Part shown: positions 57,302 to 64,000 of the stretch, one piece after another
How the letters are laid out: the number at the start of each line of letters is the position of its first letter
Position numbering within the stretch: position 1 is the first letter of the stretch
Assembly: GCA_024643325.1 (NCBI GenBank)
Contig: JAHEND010000007.1
Coordinates: 34,772 to 98,771, forward strand
Direction of reading: 5' to 3'
From: Sediminicola sp.
GTDB lineage: Bacteria; Bacteroidota; Bacteroidia; Flavobacteriales; Flavobacteriaceae
DNA length: 64,000 bases
Translations under genes and position numbers: made by a program
The notes under the pieces: generated by a model
Told to the model about the DNA's origin: nothing
The model's database searches: none
The model's input: the letters and a program-made list of their open reading frames with translations, nothing else

Positions 57302-59428
57302 TTATGCAGTTATACCTTTAGCTTTTTTGATTACTTCTTCTGAAATATTAGAAGGCGTCTCTTCGTAGTGGTCAAATTCCATTGTAGAAGTAGCTCTACC
57401 AGAAGACATAGTTCTAAGTGCAGTTACATAACCGAACATCTCAGAAAGTGGCACCGTAGCTTTGATTACTTTAGCTCCAGCCCTGTCGTCCATGTTATTT
57501 ACCTGACCTCTACGTCTGTTAAGATCCCCTACAATATCTCCCATATTTTCTTCAGGAGTCAATACTTCTAATTTCATAATTGGCTCAAGAATTACAGCTC
57601 GAGCGGCTTTCGCTGCTGCTTTGTAACCCATTTTAGCGGCCAATTCAAAAGATAGGGCATCTGAATCTACCGGATGGAAAGATCCATCCTTAATAGTTAC
57701 TTTCATAGAATCCATTTCGAAACCAGCCAAAGGACCGTTTTTCATAGCTTCTTTAAAACCTTTTTCAATCGCAGGAACATATTCTTTTGGAATATTACCC
57801 CCTTTGATAATATTAACAAATTCAAGACCTGCCTTTGTTTCAGGCGCTGGCTCAATAGTAAACACAATATCTGCGAATTTACCACGACCACCAGACTGCT
57901 TCTTGTAAACCTCTCTATGGTCTGCAGCAGCTGTGAAAGCTTCTTTGTACTCTACCTGAGGTTGTCCTTGATTAACGTCTACCTTAAATTCTCTTTTTAA
58001 ACGGTCACAAATAATATCTAAATGCAACTCACCCATCCCAGAGATGATCGTTTGGCCAGAAGCCTCATCAGTTTTCACCTGGAAGGTAGGATCTTCTTCA
58101 GCCAATTTAGCCAAAGCCATACCCAATTTATCTACATCTGCTTTTGTCTTAGGCTCCACCGCAATACCAATAACTGGATCAGGGAAGTCCATGCTCTCCA
58201 AAATAATAGGTGATTTTTCAGCAGATAAGGTATCTCCTGTTTTAATATCTTTAAAACCTACCGCTGCTCCAATATCTCCTGCCTCAATATAATCAATAGC
58301 ATTCTGCTTATTGGCGTGCATTTGGTAAATTCTTGAAATACGCTCTTTGTTACCTGAACGGTTGTTCAATACATAAGAACCCGCATCTAGTCTTCCAGAG
58401 TACGCTCTAAAAAATGCTAAACGCCCAACAAAAGGATCCGTAGCAATTTTAAATGCCAAAGCAGCAAACGGCTCCTTAACATCTGGCTTTCTAGTTATAG
58501 GAAGGTCAGTATCAGGATTAATACCCACAATAGCTTCTTTATCTAAAGGAGAAGGCAAATACCTACAAACAGCATCTAACAAAAATTGAACCCCTTTGTT
58601 TTTGAATGAAGAACCACAGATCATTGGGATAATACTCATATCCATTACCGCTGCTCTAAGCGCTGCATTTACCTCTTCTACTGTAATAGAATCTTCATCT
58701 TCGAAGAATTTCTCCATTAAAGTCTCATCGTATTCTGCAACAGCTTCTATTAATTCTGCTCTGTATTGTTTAACTTCAGCGACCATATCCTCAGGAATAG
58801 GCACTTCGTCAAAAGTAGCCCCCATATTGTCTTCGTGCCAGATAATAGCACGATTGGTTACTAAATCTACCACACCTCTAAAGTCTGCTTCGTCACCAAT
58901 AGGCAATACAATAGGCACCGCATTAGACTTTAACATCTCACGAACTTGCTTGCATACATTAAGGAAATTAGATCCCTGACGGTCCATTTTATTAACAAAT
59001 CCAATACGAGGCACTTTATAGTTGTCAGCCAAACGCCAGTTGGTCTCAGATTGAGGCTCAACACCGTCCACTGCAGAAAACAAAAACACCAAACCATCTA
59101 GAACACGTAAAGAACGGTTTACTTCAACTGTAAAATCTACGTGACCTGGGGTATCTATAATATTAAAGTGATAAGGTAGTGTTTCTGGTAAAGTAGCTCC
59201 GTTTTCAGTAGGGAAATTCCAAGAACAAGTAGTGGCAGCAGAAGTAATGGTAATACCACGCTCTTGCTCTTGCTCCATCCAGTCCATAGTAGCTGCACCA
59301 TCGTGCACTTCACCAATTTTATGACTCACCCCTGTGTAAAATAATATACGCTCAGTGGTGGTGGTCTTTCCAGCGTCAATATGCGCTGCAATTCCAATAT
59401 TTCTTGTATATTTTAAATCTCTTGCCAT
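57302..59428 (-). CDS. fusA: Elongation factor G
   Basis: Translocation GTPase, 708 residues. G1 [16 protein letters not shown]2 [14 protein letters not shown]3 [13 protein letters not shown]4 NKMDR; domain IV and V with [17 protein letters not shown] and [18 protein letters not shown]. The C-terminal half keeps the residues needed for translocation, so it is the canonical EF-G rather than a recycling-only form. Six bases after rpsG. Confidence 0.96.
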   Translation of the reverse strand: MARDLKYTRNIGIAAHIDAGKTTTTERILFYTGVSHKIGEVHDGAATMDWMEQEQERGITITSAATTCSWNFPTENGATLPETLPYHFNIIDTPGHVDFTVEVNRSLRVLDGLVFLFSAVDGVEPQSETNWRLADNYKVPRIGFVNKMDRQGSNFLNVCKQVREMLKSNAVPIVLPIGDEADFRGVVDLVTNRAIIWHEDNMGATFDEVPIPEDMVAEVKQYRAELIEAVAEYDETLMEKFFEDEDSITVEEVNAALRAAVMDMSIIPMICGSSFKNKGVQFLLDAVCRYLPSPLDKEAIVGINPDTDLPITRKPDVKEPFAALAFKIATDPFVGRLAFFRAYSGRLDAGSYVLNNRSGNKERISRIYQMHANKQNAIDYIEAGDIGAAVGFKDIKTGDTLSAEKSPIILESMDFPDPVIGIAVEPKTKADVDKLGMALAKLAEEDPTFQVKTDEASGQTIISGMGELHLDIICDRLKREFKVDVNQGQPQVEYKEAFTAAADHREVYKKQSGGRGKFADIVFTIEPAPETKAGLEFVNIIKGGNIPKEYVPAIEKGFKEAMKNGPLAGFEMDSMKVTIKDGSFHPVDSDALSFELAAKMGYKAAAKAARAVILEPIMKLEVLTPEENMGDIVGDLNRRRGQVNNMDDRAGAKVIKATVPLSEMFGYVTALRTMSSGRATSTMEFDHYEETPSNISEEVIKKAKGITA

Positions 59429-59434
59429 GCTTGA

Positions 59435-59911
59435 TTAGAATCTAAAGTGAGAGAATGCTTTGTTGGCTTCTGCCATCTTGTGAGTATCTACACGTTTTTT
59501 AACAGCAGCACCTTCTTCTTTGGCAGCAGCTAAAATCTCAGACGCCAAACGTTGGGCCATTGATTTTTCGTTTCTTTTACGCGCATAGCTAATCATCCAT
59601 TTAATGGCCGTAGATATCTTACGGTCTGGACGGATTTGCATAGGAATTTGGAAAGTAGCTCCTCCAACTCTTCTAGACCTTACCTCTACGTGAGGCATGA
59701 TATTAGAAAGGGCGTCTTTCCACACTTCTAATGCAGATTTCTCTTCATCAGTCTTTTTTTCTTCTACAATCGCAATAGCGTCGTAAAATACTTTAAAGGC
59801 AATAGATTTTTTACCATCCCACATCATCATATTGACGAAACGGGTTACCAACTGATCGTTAAATTTAGGATCCGGTAATAAAGGTCTTTTTTTGGCCTGT
59901 TTTTTTCTCAT
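59435..59911 (-). CDS. rpsG: 30S ribosomal protein S7
   Basis: 158 residues: MRKKQAKKRPLLPDPKFND, MMWDGKKSIAFKVFYDAI, VEVRSRRVGGATFQIPMQIR and the usual KMAEANKAFSHFRF end. Confidence 0.96.
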   Translation of the reverse strand: MRKKQAKKRPLLPDPKFNDQLVTRFVNMMMWDGKKSIAFKVFYDAIAIVEEKKTDEEKSALEVWKDALSNIMPHVEVRSRRVGGATFQIPMQIRPDRKISTAIKWMISYARKRNEKSMAQRLASEILAAAKEEGAAVKKRVDTHKMAEANKAFSHFRF

Positions 59912-59930
59912 GATTTCTCTTTAAACTGTC

Positions 59931-60308
59931 TTACGCTTTCTTAGGTCTTTTTGCTCCGTATTTAGATCTACGTTGTGTTCTTCCTGCAACACCAGCGGTG
60001 TCTAAGGCGCCCCTTACAATGTGATACCTAACTCCTGGCAAATCTTTAACCCTTCCGCCCCTTACTAATACTATCGAGTGCTCTTGTAAATTGTGACCTT
60101 CTCCAGGGATGTAGGCATTCACTTCCTTACCGTTCGTTAACCTTACCCTTGCTACTTTACGCATTGCAGAGTTTGGTTTCTTAGGTGTAGTGGTGTAAAC
60201 ACGCGTACATACCCCTCTTCTTTGAGGACACGATTCCAAAGCAGCCGATTTACTCTTCTTAGTAATTGTGGCTCTTCCTGTTCGTACTAATTGTGAAATT
60301 GTTGGCAT
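59931..60308 (-). CDS. rpsL: 30S ribosomal protein S12
   Basis: 125 residues: [30 protein letters not shown] and [19 protein letters not shown], including the two Lys positions at which streptomycin resistance arises, both wild type. First gene of the superoperon; a strong promoter precedes it. Confidence 0.96.
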   Translation of the reverse strand: MPTISQLVRTGRATITKKSKSAALESCPQRRGVCTRVYTTTPKKPNSAMRKVARVRLTNGKEVNAYIPGEGHNLQEHSIVLVRGGRVKDLPGVRYHIVRGALDTAGVAGRTQRRSKYGAKRPKKA

Positions 60309-60330
60309 ATATAATGTATAAATAACTATT

Positions 60331-60345
60331 ACCCCTTTTTAAGGG
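60331..60345 (-). promoter_or_regulatory. 5' hairpin of the superoperon leader
   Basis: On minus CCCTT-AAA-AAGGG lies at the expected 5' end of the rpsL mRNA. A short hairpin at the very start of a transcript can stabilise it. Confidence 0.35.
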
Positions 60346-60349
60346 CTGG

Positions 60350-60379
60350 CAAATGTAGGAATTAATTATTGATAATCAA
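60350..60379 (-). promoter_or_regulatory. Main promoter of the ribosomal superoperon
   Basis: TTG (60379-60377), 19 bases, TACATTTG (60357-60350) on minus: the best match to the Bacteroidota housekeeping promoter in the window. The transcript should start near 60343, 35 bases before rpsL. Confidence 0.85.
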
Positions 60380-60579
60380 ATGGCGCTTTAAAAAAATTTG
60401 ATATTTTTTTTTCAAAATCAACGATTTATCCCATTTAAAAATAGCTTGTGTTTTTCAATAGTATAAATAATAAGGTATAAAATAGATTTCTAGCCTCCGG
60501 CCGATGCTCCGATGATAGCAAAATAAAAAAAGTGCTAATTAAATAAAATACAGTAATTTTATATTCCAATTAATTAAAA

Positions 60580-61314
60580 ATGAAAACAACACATTTACTT
60601 TTTACACTTATTATTTGCGCAATAGGACACAGTCAGGCAGGATACAATGGACGAACAAGTGCTGTACCCCAAGGATTGGCTTGGGGACAAACTGATGCAG
60701 ACGCTATTAACTTTTTCAACAACCTAACTAGTAGACCAAAAAAAACACTGAGCGCTAAAGACATTAACGGAACACCCTATTTTGTAGAAGAATTCAAATT
60801 AGCAAAAGTATATTATGGAGGAAAGTTTGAGGAAGGTAAAAATATTTATATTAGACACAATGCATACTCAGATGAACTAGAAATGGCGATTTCTCCATAT
60901 CAAAACGCTTCAGATCAAATTTTACTAAAAACAAAAGAGGTGTTTTGTGAGATAGAGGGTGTAACCTTTAAATTGCTCCCTTATATCAGCAAATCTTCAG
61001 GCCAACCAGAAATAGGGTATTTACAATCCATCTTCGAAGGAGAAAAATACAGTGTTTACCTAAACCAAACAAAAGTGTTTATGAAACAACAAGCAGCCAG
61101 AACCTCTTTAGAAAGATCTTTCCCCCCTAGGTTTGTTGATAGTCAGGTTTTTTATTTCTCTAAAGAAGGAGAAACTCCTAAATATCTTAACGCTTCAAAA
61201 GGAAATCTTAAAAAATTATTTAAAAACAAGGGACAAGCTAAGGAATTGTTAAAAATGAAAGGGAATGACATAGAGGTTATAAAAAATATTTTTGCCGCAT
61301 TAGAAAATGAATAG
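60580..61314 (+). CDS. Unknown exported protein
   Basis: Not recognised. 244 residues with a signal peptide (MKTTHLLFTLIICAIGHSQA, cleavage near residue 20). The mature protein has no cysteine-rich, catalytic or membrane motif that I know. The segment FVDSQVFYFSKEGETPKYLN then a lysine-rich C terminus (LKKLFKNKGQAKELLKMKG) resembles short exported proteins of unknown role in Flavobacteriia. It stands alone, divergent from the superoperon, and ends at a terminator. The 271-bp upstream gap has no TAnnTTTG box on plus. Confidence 0.7.
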   Translation: MKTTHLLFTLIICAIGHSQAGYNGRTSAVPQGLAWGQTDADAINFFNNLTSRPKKTLSAKDINGTPYFVEEFKLAKVYYGGKFEEGKNIYIRHNAYSDELEMAISPYQNASDQILLKTKEVFCEIEGVTFKLLPYISKSSGQPEIGYLQSIFEGEKYSVYLNQTKVFMKQQAARTSLERSFPPRFVDSQVFYFSKEGETPKYLNASKGNLKKLFKNKGQAKELLKMKGNDIEVIKNIFAALENE

Positions 61315-61340
61315 ACAAACAGCATTCCCAAAACAATAAT

Positions 61341-61371
61341 AGCCCTTGCTGAATAGCAGGGCTTTTTTTTT
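61341..61371 (+). terminator. Terminator of the unknown exported protein gene
   Basis: AGCCCTTGCT, GAAT loop, AGCAGGGCT then nine T, with one bulged T in the stem. Confidence 0.85.
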
Positions 61372-61529
61372 GTTAAAGTATTAACAAATAAGAAATATTC
61401 AAAAAATAAAAATAAATCAATTTAATAAGCAGCTTAACCAATAATTACTAATATTCTTATTAAAAATTACACGATTTAATGAAAATTAACCATGAATAAT
61501 TTGTTTAGTTAACATTAAATTAAGATTTT

Positions 61530-61537
61530 TACGTTTG
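61530..61537 (+). promoter_or_regulatory. susC-like gene -7 box
   Basis: TACGTTTG matches TAnnTTTG, 21 bases before the ATG at 61558. A TTA lies at the -33 distance, 18 bases upstream, instead of TTG. Confidence 0.5.
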
Positions 61538-61557
61538 CTAATTCAAATTAACTAACA

Positions 61558-64000
61558 ATGAAAACAAAACTAAATGGAATTTTAACACTAGCCTTAGTGT
61601 TTGCTGTGCAGCTTCTGTTCGCACAAGAAAAAACAATTTCAGGTACGGTTTCTGATGGGGATGGAATTCCTCTTCCAGGTGCCACTGTAATTGTTCAAGG
61701 TACAACTAATGGTGTTTCCACAGATTTTGATGGAAACTATACCATCTTCGCAAATGAAGGAGAAACCCTTTCTTTCAGCTTTATTGGCTATGTAGCCAAA
61801 ACGGTTGTGGTTGGTGCTTCAAATACGATTAATGTTACCCTAGAAACTGATTCTCAGCAATTAGATGAGGTTATTGTTACCTCTCTAGGTATTAAGCGTG
61901 AAAAGAAAGCCTTGGGATACGCAGTATCTGAAGTAGACAACGCACAACTAGAGCAGCGTGCAGATGGAGATATTGGAAGGGTCCTTTCAGGAAAAGCGTC
62001 TGGAGTAAATATCACAAACCAATCAGGTTTATCTGGATCAGGTACCTCAATTGTAATTAGAGGTTTTAACTCTTTCTCTCAAGGAAACCAACCACTATTT
62101 ATTGTAGATGGAATTCCTTTTTCTACTGAAACAAACAACCAAGGTAGTTTTGTTGATGGTAACAACGGTTCTTCACGTTTCTTGGATATTGATCCCAACA
62201 ACATTGAAAATGTTAGTGTACTTAAAGGTTTAGCAGCCTCTACACTTTATGGAACACAAGGTAGAAACGGAGTAATTTTAATCACTACTAAAGCTGGTCA
62301 AACTGGTACGGGAGCTAAGAAAACAGAAATTACAGTAAACACCTCTATGTTTATAAATGAAATGGCCTCTATGCCGGAATATCAAAATGATTATGGTGGA
62401 GGTTTTGATCAATCTTTTGGTTGGTTTTTCTCAAACTGGGGTCCTGCTTTTAGACAAGAAGGGGTTGACGGTTGGGGTAACCAATCTGCTATTAACGGAA
62501 CAGTTTCTGGAACTCCAGGATTCTTAAGACATCCATATACAACTGCTTCTGCTTCTACAGGAATTCCAGCAGTATTAGACGCATTAGGAATAGCTCCAGA
62601 TGCATTACAAGAATGGAAACCATACAGATCAGTAGAAAATTTCTTCAGAAAAGGAGAAGTAAGAAATACCAATTTAAATGTTAGAGGAGCTAGTTCAGAT
62701 GGGACTGTATCTTACAATATTAACTATGGTAATCTGTCTGACGAAGGATTCACACCTGGTAACAAATTAACAAGAAATACACTAAGTTTTGGTGGTAACG
62801 CAAAATTAAGTAATAAATTTTCTATTAATGGTACCTTAAACTACACAGGAACTAAATTTAAATCACCACCTGTTGCAGCTGGTTATGGTTCAAACGTAGG
62901 TGGTGACGGTGCATCTATTTTTGCCAATGTATTTTATACACCAAGATCAGTAGATTTAATGGGACAACCATTTCAAAATCCAGTAACTGGAGAATCAATT
63001 TACTACAGACAAAATAACTCTATTCAAAACCCATTATGGACCGTAGCTAACGCTTCCAACAGCCAGGCAGTAAATAGGGTTTTTGGTGGAGCAGCATTGA
63101 ATTATGAAATTAACGATAACTTAAATGCTAGTTACCGATATGGTATAGATGTGTACAACGAAAATAATGTTAACTATTCTAATAAAGGTGGTAAAACCGG
63201 TTCAGTAGCTACTCAAAGTGGTGTTTATGATACTTGGAACAACGTTAAAACAATTTTTGACCATAATGTTTCTATTAACGGAGATTACAGAATCAATGAT
63301 GATATTGGTTTAACATTTGCCTTGGGGGCAACCTCTAGATCCGATACTTACGACAGAAACGGGGTTTCCTCAACAGGTCAACAAGTATTTGGAGTATTAA
63401 GACACTTTAATTTTGAACTTCAAGATGAAATCCAATATTTTGAAAAAAGAAACATTATTGGAGCTTACGGACAAGCAGCTTTAGATTATAAGAGCATGGC
63501 TTTCTTAACTGTAGCCGCTAGAAAAGATTGGGTATCTAACTTATCCACTGAGAACAATTCTATCACATATCCTTCTGCGAGTGTTTCATTTTTACCTACT
63601 GCAGCTTTTGACGGTTTAAAATCTGACATGGTAAACTACCTTAAAGTAAGAGCTGGCTATGGTACTTCTGCAAACTTTCCAAGCGGTTATCCTATTGCCT
63701 CTGTGTTAAGTTTAAATACACAAAGTTTTCAAGACCAAGGAGGTAATATGGTAATTTCAAATACTTCTGGGTCTCAACTAGGTAATCCAAATCTAAAACC
63801 AGAATTAATTGGAGAATTAGAATTTGGAGTTGAAGGTAGATTTTTTAACAACAAATTATCTGCAGACATATCTATCTACAACAAAATCACAAAAGACTTA
63901 ATCATCTCAAGACCTTTAGATCCATCTACAGGTTATACAAGTACCCAAACAAATATTGGAGAGATAGAAAATAAGGGTGTTGAAATTGACTTAGGAATGG
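61558..64000 (+). CDS. SusC/RagA family TonB-linked outer-membrane protein (5' part)
   Basis: Open from the ATG at 61558 to the end of the window, 814 codons with no stop, so the 3' end is missing. Signal peptide MKTKLNGILTLALVFAVQLL ends at FAQ. An N-terminal CarboxypepD_reg-like domain (GTVSDGDGIPLPGATVIVQG, residues 30-100) leads to the plug, with LDEVIVTSLGIKREKKALGY, FIVDGIPF and STLYGTQGRNGVILITTKAG. The barrel follows, with NPNLKPELIGELEFGVEG. Such proteins, with a SusD partner, import glycans or peptides; the SusD gene and the substrate are outside view. Confidence 0.92.
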   Translation, partial: MKTKLNGILTLALVFAVQLLFAQEKTISGTVSDGDGIPLPGATVIVQGTTNGVSTDFDGNYTIFANEGETLSFSFIGYVAKTVVVGASNTINVTLETDSQQLDEVIVTSLGIKREKKALGYAVSEVDNAQLEQRADGDIGRVLSGKASGVNITNQSGLSGSGTSIVIRGFNSFSQGNQPLFIVDGIPFSTETNNQGSFVDGNNGSSRFLDIDPNNIENVSVLKGLAASTLYGTQGRNGVILITTKAGQTGTGAKKTEITVNTSMFINEMASMPEYQNDYGGGFDQSFGWFFSNWGPAFRQEGVDGWGNQSAINGTVSGTPGFLRHPYTTASASTGIPAVLDALGIAPDALQEWKPYRSVENFFRKGEVRNTNLNVRGASSDGTVSYNINYGNLSDEGFTPGNKLTRNTLSFGGNAKLSNKFSINGTLNYTGTKFKSPPVAAGYGSNVGGDGASIFANVFYTPRSVDLMGQPFQNPVTGESIYYRQNNSIQNPLWTVANASNSQAVNRVFGGAALNYEINDNLNASYRYGIDVYNENNVNYSNKGGKTGSVATQSGVYDTWNNVKTIFDHNVSINGDYRINDDIGLTFALGATSRSDTYDRNGVSSTGQQVFGVLRHFNFELQDEIQYFEKRNIIGAYGQAALDYKSMAFLTVAARKDWVSNLSTENNSITYPSASVSFLPTAAFDGLKSDMVNYLKVRAGYGTSANFPSGYPIASVLSLNTQSFQDQGGNMVISNTSGSQLGNPNLKPELIGELEFGVEGRFFNNKLSADISIYNKITKDLIISRPLDPSTGYTSTQTNIGEIENKGVEIDLGM

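Noticed and set aside
60490..60525. GC-rich islet whose minus translation ends AIIGASAGG then stop, like a CheB motif
   Set aside because: Only 14 codons open and motif orientation is wrong for an N-terminal CheB signature; chance is more likely than a gene remnant.
62409..62672. 87-codon minus frame within the susC-like gene
   Set aside because: Antisense to clear SusC barrel sequence; composition follows the codon pattern of the real gene.

Overview
This window looks like a chromosomal segment of a marine member of the Flavobacteriia (Bacteroidota). Supporting evidence includes a green-type proton-pumping proteorhodopsin beside a Brp/Blh retinal-forming dioxygenase, a SusC/RagA-type TonB-linked receptor, a type IX secretion cargo with a gliding-motility-type C-terminal domain, a tmRNA encoding the tag GENNYALAA, many lipoproteins, few Shine-Dalgarno sites, and repeated promoter -7 boxes of the Bacteroidota form TAnnTTTG. 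Composition looks even throughout. I see no prophage, insertion sequence, CRISPR array, rRNA or tRNA gene.

Layout. 1-5.7 kb: mdh, gyrB, asnB and a DUF2911 lipid-exported protein. 5.7-12.2 kb: an amidohydrolase lipoprotein, then an overlapping pair made of a beta-barrel and a 1003-residue TPR protein. 12.3-17.8 kb: ftsE, a polyphosphate glucokinase, typA/bipA, kdsA and a lysine/alanine-dehydrogenase-like oxidoreductase. 17.9-18.3 kb: ssrA. 18.3-20 kb: a SdpI-like membrane protein, a type IX cargo whose signal peptide is split by a tetranucleotide repeat, and an unlisted 43-residue membrane protein. 20-24.8 kb: a metallo-beta-lactamase/rhodanese sulfur enzyme, its neighbouring Crp/Fnr regulator, an M20 peptidase and an FtsX/LolE-type permease. 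24.8-30.8 kb: NamZ-like muramidase, sterol-desaturase-family protein, cysteine-cluster protein, methyltransferase, queE, a lipoprotein, a hydrolase and a VOC protein. 30.8-38 kb: folD, ffh, blh, divergent proteorhodopsin, argS, a hypothetical gene and two guanidino-group hydrolases. 39-43 kb: gltA, eno and carA. 43.2-60.3 kb: one uninterrupted ribosomal superoperon, all on the minus strand, from rpsL to rplQ (32 genes, including secY, infA, rpoA and fusA; rpmJ and rpmD are included). 60.6-64 kb: an unknown secreted protein and the first 814 codons of a susC-like gene that runs off the window.

How the genes work together. Proteorhodopsin and Blh form the light-driven proton pump and its retinal supply; carotenoid genes must lie elsewhere. 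The superoperon has a near-perfect Bacteroidota promoter before rpsL and two internal structured leaders, before rplC and before rpsD, that look like autogenous control sites. The most unusual observations are the (TTTC)4 tract that separates a good signal peptide from the type IX cargo, the palindrome near -42 before the sulfur enzyme, the attenuator-like leader before rplC, and a perfect palindrome over the start region of the DUF2911 promoter.
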